In this document: in pieces, positions 24,389 to 34,090 of the stretch
How the letters are laid out: every line of letters starts with the position of its first letter
Numbering within the stretch: the first letter of the stretch is position 1
Origin: Chrysomallon squamiferum
Taxonomy: Eukaryota > Mollusca > Gastropoda > Neomphalida > Peltospiridae
NCBI GenBank assembly: GCA_012295275.1
Contig: CM022665.1
Coordinates: forward strand, 16,139,976-16,203,975
Length of the DNA stretch: 64,000 nucleotides
Reading direction: 5' to 3'
Made by a program: the position numbers and the translations under genes
Notes under the pieces: generated by a model
The model's input: only the letters and a program-made list of their open reading frames with translations
The model's database searches: none
What the model was told of the DNA's origin: nothing

Positions 24389-24801
24389 ACTACAAAACTG
24401 GCAAAATTAGAGGTTGTGTGTAAAGTTTTATTTTATTCTGTTTATGAGGTTATCAGAAAGTGTGATCTGTATCAGAGGTGCTTGTACTGGAGGCTGTATC
24501 ATCTAATATCATAATTCCAGAAATTGTATCACAAATTTTAACCTACACTGTATCAGAAGTTGAGTCTGCACTTGTATCAGTGTTTGCATCAGAGATTGTA
24601 TCCAAGCCTGTATCAGAAGTGGGTCTGAGATTTTATCCCAGTTTGGTGTTTGAGGTTGTATCAGAAGTTGTGAACTTGGCTGTACCTGAATATCTCTAAG
24701 TTCTTATGAGACATTGTGTTTAAGGTTGTGTTAGTAGTTGGATTGTATCAGAAGTTCTGTCTGCTTCAACAGTTTTTTCCACACATTATACTTACATTTA
24801 A

Positions 24802-24842
<41 letters not shown>

Positions 24843-26122
24843 AAGAATGTAATTACCTACTATAGGTGAGTCCCCAACCCTTCCAGGACGTTTTGCAGTT
24901 ATTCCTCCAGTTGATGTGGCAAATGCAACATTTCCACTCCTGTCAACAGCTACAGCACCAACTGTGTCATGACCATGGATGTTCTCTCTGTAAAAATGAA
25001 TGTTATACCAAAGAAAAGGCTAATGCCTAATGGAGGGTTTTTTTTGTGGGATTTTTTTAATTATTATTATTTGTTTCCCCTCTTTTACTGTAAAATGAAG
25101 CACTGCTAATTGGTATAAGCAGTTCTTTGATTTTCTCGATATAAAATTTGTTGTCAGATTAAAAGGTCAGGCTGTGATTTCAGTGCACTTTGATTTGTTT
25201 CTTCATTGCACTCTGTATCAGTTTGTTTATTTAAGTCAGATAAAACCCTTCATACTTATCAGAGGTCAAAGTATAGGTTTTACAGTTTATGAGATGGTAG
25301 ATAATGAGAGAAATAAGATACTAATTAACTGTAGCAGTAAATAAAATGAAATTTTATTGAAAAAAGACACTGGTTTATCAAGTTTTTCTAATGAAATATA
25401 TTATTGGTATAAACTATTTTAAAAATAATATTTTATGTAAGAAGAGAATGTTGGTTTATAAAGCTTTTCAAATTAAAGGTATCTACGCATAATTATAAAA
25501 ATGACAATTTATTTGAAAAAAAAAGAAGGCTGGTTTATAAAGCTTTCCAAATTAAATACAGGTAGATATAATTTATGTGAAAATTTATTTTTTCCAAATT
25601 AAATATACCTATATGCAATTATAAAAGTGAAGATTTTGTGGAGAAAGAAAAATTGGTTTATAAAACTTCTCAGACTTTGAATAACTGATTGTTAAGATTT
25701 AGTTGAGCTACTGTGTTCCTATGTTTTCGTATTAAAATGCTGCAGGTTTGTGTTGTGTATTTTACCTTGTTTTAAACAGATGATTTACAGTTGACTTGTA
25801 TTTTCTGTAATATTCCAGTTCCCGTACTGCTTCTTCAGTGACTAGTTTTTCTGTTGGGATGGTGTCAACACCCATTTCTTTAGCAAAGCAGTTAGCTCCC
25901 TTTCCCACCAGAAGCACATGATCAGTCTGTAGTGAAATTTATACAGATTATAAATATTTATGTTTACTGAACTATATACGTATGATTTCTAGTTCAGTAA
26001 AAATAAATACCTAAACACATGCAGCTTCTAATACATTCCTAGAAGCACATGATCAGACTCTGCAGAATATCAGAATATTTTTTTAAATTATATTATTATT
26101 ATTATTATTTTTAATTGTTTGG

Positions 26123-26153
<31 letters not shown>

Positions 26154-26800
26154 CATAAATAATTTTATTTACTGAAGTACAAGTGAAAGTTCTAATATAT
26201 TTCTAAATTTCTAAAGTTAATGTTAGGAAAATGTTATATTTTTTAAATTAGGGCTAGTGAAATTTGCAATATGTTCTTGAATTATGCAACAAGCTCTGAA
26301 ACTTGTAAAAATATTATATGATACTGAACAAAATGTCACTATATTATAGATTATAAATATGAAGGGTTTTATCTGACTTAAGTAAACAAACTGATACAGA
26401 GTGCAATGAAGAAGCAATTTATCCATTTTCAGTAAATCTAAATATACTGTTTGAAGCTATCCCCAAAATATTATTAACATTTATCCTAGTGGTAACCAGA
26501 TCATTATTTGTCAATATAGTTTTTAAATTGATTTTAATCTTTTATAAAGTGTATTTTTTAAAATTATTATGATTATTATTATTTTATTTTTTTTACATAT
26601 AAATAAATTGTATTTTTATATATAGGATATTAACAAAAACTTAATATTTCACATTGGTAAAAATATTAATATTTCACATTGGGAAATAAAACCCCTTCTT
26701 TTAATACTGAGAATTTCAAAATACAATATTGTTCTTAAACATACCAAAAACAAAAAATAAAAGACGTAAAGCTAAATATATCTGTGTGCGTGTATGTATT

Positions 26801-26832
<32 letters not shown>

Positions 26833-28529
26833 TCTGTCATCACAAATTTCATGAACTGTTTTATTGAATAAACTACAGTAGCATTTTAAACACTGGTCTG
26901 CAGATCACAAAGAAATGTCTAAAGTTATTTTTCAGTGCACAAACAAACCTTATCCTTAACCATCCTGGCAAGTTTCACAGGATGTGCGATATTCTGTATA
27001 CAAGCAACTGCTCCTACACTAAGGTCATTCCCATCCATGATAATAGCATCCATTTCAACTTCACCATCATTATTCAACACTGATCCTGTACCTGGGGAAA
27101 AAAAAAAAAAAAAAAAAAAAGAAAAAATAAATAGTATAAAATAATATTTTCATTGCAGAATAAACATTCTAAAAAATTAATAATTAGAAATTCAGTCTAA
27201 ATCCCCCCACAACCCCTCCAAAAACCCTCTGCTAAAATCATATTTCCATTAATGCTTTAAAAAACATCTTATAAAATGTTAAAAATACATTGCTGAATGA
27301 ATTAAACATTATCTAAAAATGTTACAATTATTTCCATAACAATTCAATCTAAACAGAAAAAACCCAACAAGGATTTATTCAACAACAATATAACAAACTG
27401 TGTATCTCGTATTTAAATGCTTTTGTTTTATTTTATTTGTTTGTTTATTAAGATAATGGAAAGATGCAGTGTCATGAACACTCCATTAGACTGACTGATA
27501 TTACAACTTCAACAAAGACTCAGTCTGTGGCAATGAACTAAATAAATAAAGATAAATCATCTCAGTAAGAAAGACTGCTTTGAATTAATTTCAAAGTATA
27601 AATGACCACAGTAGTTTTCACTAATCAGTAAATAATTATTTTATTATTAGTTAAGATTTTTTCTTTAATTATATAAGAATAAAAAAAAGCTTTATTGTCA
27701 CAAAGTCAGTCAACTTCTATTTTTGCATATAGGGTCATTCTGTATCAAATCACCCAATGGGTTAAACCCGACCATCTCAGATTTTTATGAAACTTGATAT
27801 ACTTGTTGATTGGATCCCACAGCACCAGATTTTAGGCCAATCAGACCAGTGGTTTGGGAGATATGGCCCCTGAATTTTGAGATTTTTGGCCAAAATGGGT
27901 GTGACCTTTAAACCCTCATATCTCAGGAACTACTGGGCTAATCTTCATAAAATTGGTATTGTTGAAAAGGCAATATGACAAGTATTCCAAATCAGTCATA
28001 CATTTTTTTCGGCTGATTTGACATGGAATGGCTCTATAACATTAAAAACAAACATTTATCTTACCCTCTGATAAACTAGTTCTGGTGAGATGTCTTCACA
28101 ACATTTGTATAAATTCATACTTTCATATATAATGTAATGCACATCTGTTATCCCTTGTTAAACTAATTTTGGGGAACTTTATTAAAGAGAAAATGGTCCA
28201 ATGTGTGCACTAAGAGGGATTAGTTTGTGACCTGTCAGAAATACTGACCTTTAAAACAACATACCACATGCCCCATTGAATTTCAAAAAATTCATCTGTT
28301 GTTGTAAACAAATTAAAATGTTTATTTTCATACCAGCATCAAATACAGGATCATCTTCCAAAACACTGACAGCAGCTTCTACAGCACTGACTGCAGAACC
28401 ACCTTTTGACAAGATGTCAGCACCAGTGATAACAGCCTTTTTCACTCCACTGATGCTTGCTTCTGTGAGGCTGTCAGGGATTCCCCAAGCTCCACCATGA
28501 ACAATTATTACACGAGTATCTGTAGACAT
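23450..28529 (-). CDS. ASRGL1: Isoaspartyl peptidase/L-asparaginase (Ntn hydrolase)
   Basis: Cytosolic N-terminal-nucleophile hydrolase that cleaves isoaspartyl dipeptides and L-asparagine after self-cleavage into alpha and beta chains. Exons in transcript order: 28334-28529, 26949-27091, 25766-25926, 24857-24987, 24098-24208, 23450-23661; GT/AG sites and phases agree and give 317 aa. Seen: N-terminal [20 protein letters not shown] and [18 protein letters not shown], the cleavage/nucleophile site DTVGAVAVD with catalytic Thr (exon 24857-24987), [27 protein letters not shown], and a C-terminus like the family ending in YGLNPGDD. The length matches human ASRGL1 (308 aa). The ATG follows a TTTTTCTTTAAG acceptor by two bases, so a noncoding 5' exon is likely. 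Exon 25766-25926 is bracketed by a 53-bp inverted repeat. Confidence 0.93.
24440..24765. repeat. GTATCAGAAGTTG minisatellite in asparaginase intron
   Basis: About a dozen diverged copies of a 15-30 bp unit around TGTATCAGAAGTTG. On plus it stays open for 73 codons with V-S-E-V repeats, but there is no start context, homology or splice signal that makes it a gene. Confidence 0.7.
24809..24840. repeat. (TA)n microsatellite
   Basis: About 16 TA units just downstream (transcript sense) of the donor of exon 24857-24987. Confidence 0.85.
25201..25253 (+). repeat. Left arm of 53-bp inverted repeat around asparaginase exon 3
   Basis: Starts CTTCATTGCACTCTGTATC and ends AACCCTTCAT. Its reverse complement matches 26359-26411 at 52 of 53 positions. 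The arms enclose 1.1 kb that contains coding exon 25766-25926. Confidence 0.9.
25346..25690. repeat. Tandem repeat of about 80 bp
   Basis: Four or five diverged copies contain TGGTTTATAAAGCTTTTCAA or variants (25368, 25451, 25533, 25655), with shared flanks such as TATGCAATTATAAAAGT and ATTTTATTGAAAAAA. The tract lies in the asparaginase intron next to exon 25766-25926. Confidence 0.7.
26041..26064 (-). repeat. Duplicated acceptor and 5' end of asparaginase exon 3
   Basis: AGAAGCACATGATCAGACTC followed by TGCAG on plus repeats the start of exon 25766-25926 (AGAAGCACATGATCAGTCTG). The copy lies about 130 bp upstream in transcript sense and carries a usable-looking CAG. It is probably a decoy acceptor left by a short duplication. 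Confidence 0.6.
26359..26411 (-). repeat. Right arm of 53-bp inverted repeat
   Basis: Partner of 25201-25253, with one mismatch. Placed upstream of exon 25766-25926 in transcript sense. Confidence 0.9.
27731..28036. mobile_element. MITE with 24-bp imperfect terminal inverted repeats
   Basis: The left end ATAGGGTCATTCTGTATC with following AAATCA matches the reverse complement of the right end (TGATTTGACATGGAATGGC with following TCTAT) at 19 of 24 positions. All five differences are transitions. The flanking TA/TATA suggests a TA target duplication. The interior of about 260 bp has no transposase. It sits in the first coding intron of the asparaginase gene. The sequence style suggests a dispersed nonautonomous DNA transposon. 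Confidence 0.65.
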
Positions 28530-28992
28530 TTCTTAAAGAAAAAATATTGACATTTATTTACTCTTAAATACAAACATTAAAAACTACAAATTATCATCAA
28601 GAATAATTACTTATAATTAATAAATAATAATCATTTAAAGCAAGGTGGTATAATAATAATAAATAATAATAATAATAATAATATTACAGGCATTTCATTA
28701 TGAGTATCATTATCCCGTTTTTAAATAATTTACTTTTTACCGTAGAAGATCAATTATGCACGTACACACTGAACTAGTTTGTGAAGGTTCACAGTGTTAA
28801 AAATACAAAAAAAAAAAAAAATAATAATAATAAAAAAATAAACAACAAATAAATAAAGAAAAGTCCTCGATTTCAGTATACGTACAATATAAATGTTCCT
28901 TTCTTAGAGTTACTGCCCTTGAGCTTTCAACCAGATGCAATATCGAATATGAACTACAATTTGTAAATGTCCGGAAAATGTTAAACTAACAA
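28530..28992 (-). other. Spacer between asparaginase start and upstream microprotein
   Basis: 463 bases holding (TAA)n near 28650-28683 and an A-rich tract at 28808-28860. It is probably the 5' region of the asparaginase gene, because an acceptor precedes its ATG. No TATA box or CpG-rich promoter stands out. Confidence 0.4.
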
Positions 28993-29166
28993 TTAAAAGG
29001 TAGATGCTATATTTATCTGTTCCTCTGTTGCAGCTATTTTCTTTATTAACCTCTGTCTTTTATTTTGCAAATATCTCAAACGCCACGTTTTCAGTTTATA
29101 CCCTACAAATATTCCAACGAAAAATAACACAGTGTGTGATAACACCACTATTTTCGACGCAGCCAT
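28993..29166 (-). CDS. MTLN: Mitoregulin-like microprotein, copy 1 (57 aa)
   Basis: Single-exon open frame ATG to TAA in a good start context (AAAAGATGGCT). It encodes a short N-terminus, one hydrophobic segment at about residues 6-22 ending VGYKLKT, then a basic helix (LRYLQNKRQRLIKK) and an acidic end IAATEEQINIA. This resembles vertebrate mitoregulin (56 aa, mitochondrial inner membrane), which has one membrane helix, a basic stretch, then a K-L-A-A-T-Q type end. Mitoregulin supports respiratory complexes and fatty-acid oxidation. The assignment comes from remembered family features plus the independent paralogue at 29971-30219. It lies 464 bases upstream of the asparaginase start on the same strand. 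A generic single-pass membrane peptide is the alternative. Confidence 0.65.
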   Translation of the reverse strand: MAASKIVVLSHTVLFFVGIFVGYKLKTWRLRYLQNKRQRLIKKIAATEEQINIASTF

Positions 29167-29853
29167 CTTTTATTGGTAAATGATCCAGAGTGATTTCCCT
29201 TTAATTCCTGCAACAGGATAAAATTAAAAAAAAAAAAAAAAAAAAAAAAATCAGTAACGTACAAAAGATTATTTACTGTTGATCCAGTGAGGTCGCTTTG
29301 CACTTAAATATAAAAAAATAAAATAATATTTTTTAAAAATAAATATAATATTAAATAATAATAGTGAAGTAAAATAAGCAGCAACAAAATATGTAGAACT
29401 GATCACTTACTTTTACTTCTTCATCATATTAATTTTCACAATAATTATTTTTAAAAAAAAACCTGTAGCTCAGAAGATAACAGCTAGTTTAGACTTAACA
29501 TTGTAAAGTCAGTGTGAATTGAACGATAATTTGATCATTTCCGGAGCAAACTCGAGACAGGAAATAGAAATATTGAAATTGTGTCTGGACTGAAGACACT
29601 ATGAAACAAAAATTCCCTTAATATATAAATATGTTTTGTTGTTTTTTTTGTTATATTTCTTCGGATTACTGCCACTATTAGTTTATACAGATATATAGAA
29701 CGGAAGTCACTAATCACGCCCCTTATTTTTTGTTTTCTCTTTCACGTTGAACTAATTTGACTTTGAAAGTTAATTCAACTCATTAAAATAACTTTTTTTT
29801 TCATATATTTATTATAATTTTTTTTTATTATATAGTTTTTCTAATATCACAGT

Positions 29854-29932
<79 letters not shown>

Positions 29933-29970
29933 TGACCAAAAACTATATTTACCTCGATTAAAGCAAACTA
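29167..29970. other. Spacer between the two microprotein genes
   Basis: Contains an A-tract at 29226-29250, T-rich runs and, at 29852-29930, a (TG)n tract fused to (TA)n. The promoter of copy 1 should be here, but no TATA box at a convincing distance was seen. Confidence 0.4.
29852..29930. repeat. (TG)n(TA)n compound microsatellite
   Basis: About 14 TG units run directly into about 25 TA units, ending 40 bases beyond the 3' end of the second microprotein frame. Confidence 0.9.
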
Positions 29971-30219
29971 TTAATTCGTAGCTTCAGAACGAATAATTCT
30001 GTCTATGGCACGAATCTCTTGTATTAGTCTCTCTCTCTCATTCTGCAGTTGTACAATGCGGATTGTTTTTAATTTGTACCCACAAAGCATTCCAACAAGA
30101 AATACAACAATGTACGAAAACAGTGTAGGTAAATCAGCTATAACGAATAATCCGCAAAGAAACACGAAAGCATAAGAGAGAAAAGACATGACAAGGTCAG
30201 GTATATATAATCTTTCCAT
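29971..30219 (-). CDS. Mitoregulin-like microprotein, copy 2 (82 aa)
   Basis: Single-exon frame ATG to TAA. Its C-terminal half is a clear paralogue of 28993-29166: a hydrophobic run ending VGMLCGYKLKT, then R-x3-LQN-x-R-x-RLI-x2-I and an amphipathic acidic/basic end. Unlike copy 1 it has about 30 extra N-terminal residues with a second hydrophobic segment (FLSYAFVFLCGLFVIA), so it would span the membrane twice. A downstream Met at residue 11 could also be used. The shared pattern over about 40 residues in two adjacent frames argues that both are real genes. Function beyond membrane microprotein is inferred from copy 1. Confidence 0.6.
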   Translation of the reverse strand: MERLYIPDLVMSFLSYAFVFLCGLFVIADLPTLFSYIVVFLVGMLCGYKLKTIRIVQLQNERERLIQEIRAIDRIIRSEATN

Positions 30220-30304
30220 ACGGAGATACTAGTATGCGTGGGTCATTATCTTTCCCTGTTGATAATGATCCACAAACAACAAGCAGACGAAAATTACGAC
30301 GACC

Positions 30305-30610
30305 TTCCTGCGGGGCTCAGTGATTAAGCCATTAGCCTAAAGACTGGTAGTTAGTTGGTTCACATCCCCGCACTGCCTTCTACTCCGAGATATTTGATTA
30401 TTTCATTCTCTACATTGTCTTTTACTAACAATTTAACACGACTGACACTAGCACTGTCTTGGGTCAACAACATAGGTTTCTGGGTGTTATTTCAATACAG
30501 ACGTGCTTGTACCTTCATTTGGGTTTGAAATATCTTCAATGATTAATTGATTACTTAGTGTGCGTAACATATGTGTGCTTTTGTTTCCATTTATAAGCAC
30601 GATTCTGATG
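30305..30610 (+). mobile_element. tRNA-derived SINE, plus sense
   Basis: The tRNA-like head GGGGCTCAGTGATTAAGCC acts as A box, with B box GGTTCACATCC about 40 bases later. It is followed by a non-tRNA body with ACTAACAATTTAACA, CACTAGCACTGTC, GACGTGCTTGTACCTT and TATAAGCACGA. From memory, this body style is common in mollusc SINEs. It lies just upstream of microprotein copy 2. Confidence 0.6.
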
Positions 30611-30717
30611 ATTAATTCAATGACTTAACGTAGAAAGCCCACAACAGATGTGCATTAATCTTTAGTGTGCGTAAGATGTTTCAAACTGATGATTGACGAA
30701 ACGTAGTTAATAATTTT

Positions 30718-30831
<114 letters not shown>

Positions 30832-30898
30832 CTCATAATCTTTAATATAAAAATACTCTTAAGCCGTCGTTAAATTGTTATTGTTGTCGTTGACGTTA

Positions 30899-30930
<32 letters not shown>

Positions 30931-31258
30931 GATGATGATGTTTTCTTTTAATTATTAATTCTTTTGTTTCGTTTTCGTTTTTTCGTTCTTTCGTGCATTC
31001 TGTTCTCCAGATTTATAAACATATTTTATTTCTTTGCATTCAATAAACATTGACAGGCCATCGATATTCTACCATTCGTGTCACTACGGCAAGTATGACA
31101 GCATGTGTGCAATAGGGCATTAAACGATTTTCCAAACTATTTCAGCAGTGATCTGCAGCAACAGTAATTACAAAGTGTAATATTTATAAACTGTCATTTT
31201 TGGATTTGTTTCTGACTATAGCTGTAACTGACCTGTACTATGTATGCGCGTGTGTGCG

Positions 31259-31261
<3 letters not shown>

Positions 31262-31345
<84 letters not shown>
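31262..31345. repeat. (GA)n array
   Basis: About 42 uninterrupted GA units, opposite in strand sense to the (TC)n array 446 bp to the left. Confidence 0.95.
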
Positions 31346-31349
<4 letters not shown>

Positions 31350-31594
31350 AATCCAAAAAATTAATAGTTGCTAGGATTGTTCAAACACCCCACACACGCA
31401 CACACAAATACACTTATACAAATATACCCCCTCTATCGTTTTCTTGTACACTTATTAAATATATTTATAAAAGACTTTAAATCAAATTAAAATTGAATTT
31501 TATTTTACAGCTGTAATTTTCAATTTTTAAATATTTTTAATTCTGAAATGTCGTGTCCTTATTCTTAAATATCTGCAGTTTCTAGGTCACGTGA

Positions 31595-31670
31595 TTACTG
31601 TGGCCAATCACAGTATCCCTTCGCTTGATTCCATACTGTTTTAGGTGGACACCGGTGTAGGAATGCTCTT
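31595..31670 (-). pseudogene. Relic of a CBM14 exon (fifth cluster unit)
   Basis: Minus strand, ending in TAA, this encodes AFLHRCPPKTVWNQAKGYC then DWPQ. That is the C-terminal half of the chitin-binding exon of gene 1 (32002-32147), about 85% alike at DNA level. It is truncated at its 5' side, where it meets sequence found downstream of the other copies, and it has no acceptor. It marks an older duplication unit. Confidence 0.75.
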
Positions 31671-31946
31671 GTATGTATATAAAATCACGTGTGCAGTAGG
31701 CTCGTGCTTCGAAATTAAAAAATGGACAAATAGATTTCAATTTATAGATAAATTTTAAAATAATAAATATGGATGACCCATTTGCTTATTTATTTATTTT
31801 TTTTACATTTTTACATTTTTATATATATATATATAATGTTGACTTATCCATTTCGGGTCACGTGTGGCAGCAATAACAACAATACATTTTTAAAAAAGCA
31901 GAAAAAAAGAAAACAACAAACAACTTCAAAATTAATTGCAATCAAT

Positions 31947-31956
31947 TTTATTTATT
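31947..31956 (-). terminator. Poly(A) signal of TSP1-CBM14 gene 1
   Basis: Overlapping AATAAATAAA on minus, about 45 bases after the stop. The same motif is kept at 36591-36600 in gene 2. Confidence 0.6.
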
Positions 31957-32001
31957 TAGTTATGGTTTGTGTGACATTTTATAAGTCAGCAAGTCACGTG
32001 A

Positions 32002-33095
32002 TTACGCTGTCCAATCACAGTATCCCTTCGCTTGACTCCAGACGGTGTTAGTAGGACATCGGTGTAGAAATGCTCTTCCAAATGCACACTGATAGAACCG
32101 ATTTGGATTGTTAGGGTGAGGAATAAACACATCTTTTAGACATCGATCTGCAAACAACAGAAATTATTATTATTATTGTTGTTGTTGTTGTTTTTCTTGT
32201 CGTTGATGTTAGTATTAAGATTATTTTTATTATTCTGCTGCTACTACTACTGAAACAAAACAACAACAAATATTACTACTACTCCTACTACAAATACAAA
32301 TACAACTCCTGTAGTCCCTACTACTATTACTGCTGCTGCTGTTGCTGTTCTATTATTAAACAGCGTTTATTTAACTTTCCTTCGGAAACATCCGATTGGA
32401 TAAAACGATTGGTTCTAAAACATACAAACGAACAACTTTATAGCTTGTATTCTCTGAGGTTACCATAAAGCTTCTGTATTTACCTCCACATGGCTCTGTA
32501 ATGCATGTTCTATTTTCACGCTGAATCTGTGGTTGGCAAGGTCCTGAAGCATAAGCACATATCCACCTGCGACTATATTCTTGAATGCCCTTTCCTCCAC
32601 ATAACAAAGAGCACTCCCCGCTTGGGTACCATGCATCCCAAAAAGCCGTTGTAGGTATTCTAATCAAATTATACAGCAAAGCTAATTAATTACAAGTTTA
32701 TGAAGAAATATGAAACAAATAAACAAAAATATGTAAAAAAAAAAAAAAAAAAAAAAAAAAGAAGAAGAAGAAGAAAAAGAAACAAAATCAAATCAACAAA
32801 AAAAAAAAATCCCCCAAAACAAGATGAAAATAACAAGAAGTAACCCCAAAAAAACAACAACCAAAATAAATAAATATATAAATAAAGACTAAAAAGCAAA
32901 CGATAAAAAAAAAAGTAAGAGGAAAAGAAAAAACCCAACAAAAAGAAAAACAGCCAAACAACAAGAATAAATAATACTTGCAACAACTTCATCAAAAAAA
33001 AAAAAAAAAAACAACAACATTACTCACCCCGCCGGTCTATTACACATAGCCGTCCCCACCAGCATGAAAAGAAACACAATTCTCAGCAGCGCCAT
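32002..33095 (-). CDS. Secreted TSP1-CBM14 protein, gene 1 (129 aa)
   Basis: Exons 33028-33095, 32484-32659, 32002-32147; all GT/AG, phases 2 then 1, no break. Exon 1 is a signal peptide (MALLRIVFLFMLVGTAMC) whose ATG follows a TCTAG acceptor directly. Exon 2 is a thrombospondin type-1 repeat: FWDAWYPSGECSLLCGGKG, six cysteines, ending EPCG. Exon 3 is a type-2 chitin-binding (peritrophin-A/CBM14) module: FIPHPNNPNRFYQC, CPTNTVW, GYCDW, with four of the usual six cysteines. Likely an extracellular protein that binds chitin or glycans with one face and a protein or sugar with the other; no catalytic residues. First of four tandem minus-strand paralogues, transcribed from the TATA promoter at about 34085. 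Confidence 0.88.
32160..32345. repeat. Triplet-rich tract in gene 1 intron 2
   Basis: ATT, GTT, TAC/ACT and CTG triplets in succession. The matching position in gene 2 is a pure (TTA)n at 36817-36856, so this intron is length-variable between copies. Confidence 0.7.
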
Positions 33096-34014
33096 CTAGA
33101 AGAGTAATGGGAATACAGTAAACACCACAATATATGTTATTTTCGACACGATAAAATAAACATTATATTCCCTTTTGTAAAAATGTATCTCTCATAATTC
33201 CATTTACATGTATGCAACTTTATCATCAGTGTGAAATAAAAAAAAATTAAAAAAATTAAATTCTCTTTATCTAAGTATCTATCTATCGATCTATCTATCT
33301 CTCTTCCTGTTTTTCTTCCTTTCTTTCTTTCTCTCTATATTTATTTATTTTATTTTATTTTTTTCCACATCTTTTTTTTTTTCCACATTAGTTCGGAATA
33401 CTTACTTTGGTCTATTTCATATCATTATGGCTGCTTGAATAAAGTAATGTATATCTGGATGTTAACAAAGACTCGCCATAGCGGTCTTTATATACTCACG
33501 TATTTGTATTTGAATACGTAACTGTTGCGTTACCTCGATTTCAGGTTTGTCCAGCACAAACTGCGTCGCTCGCAATAAGCAGAGAGATGATGTGTTGTAT
33601 AAATTTATACCCAAATCGTCTTCACTGATAATATCATGTTCAGCATAATTTTAAAAAAAACCCACAAAACCCCCCACAAAACAATTGACAGCTTTTGTTT
33701 GTTTTAACACGCCGCAGGTGGAATCGTGTAAAGTGAACGTAACAAACACCCTTCTGTTTATCACAGATGTTTTGTCAGCTAGCCACGTATTGCGAATTTG
33801 AAAGTCGCTGAAAATGTATTAGAAAGAGTAGCTAGTTCATTGTCTGATGTAGGGTTTCATGACACTTTAAATATATATACATATACATATACATATATAC
33901 ACATAACAAAACTGAACTGTACTTTAGTAGATGAAATGGAAAAAAATTGTATAACAGTTTATAAAAATACACAAACATACAGACAAATACCAAAAAAAAC
34001 AAAACAGTTCTTAC

Positions 34015-34090
34015 CTTCTCAAAGAGTCAGTTGTCAAATTTTGATCTGTTTTAGACGTCAGTTACAGAACAGTTCAGCCACTTAAATACT
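34015..34090 (-). promoter_or_regulatory. Promoter and noncoding exon 1 of gene 1
   Basis: Minus strand: TATA-like AGTATTTAAG at 34081-34090. About 25-30 bases on, a start region near 34057 (TGTAACTGACG) is followed by a short exon ending TTTGAGAAG at donor GTAAGAAC (34015/34014). It is repeated almost unchanged at 39017-39092 for gene 2. Confidence 0.65.

Noticed and set aside
28276-28500. Plus-strand frame of 74 codons
   Set aside because: Antisense shadow of the first asparaginase exon.
30305-30375. Possible functional tRNA gene
   Set aside because: A and B boxes are present, but the arms do not pair as a full cloverleaf and a SINE body follows.
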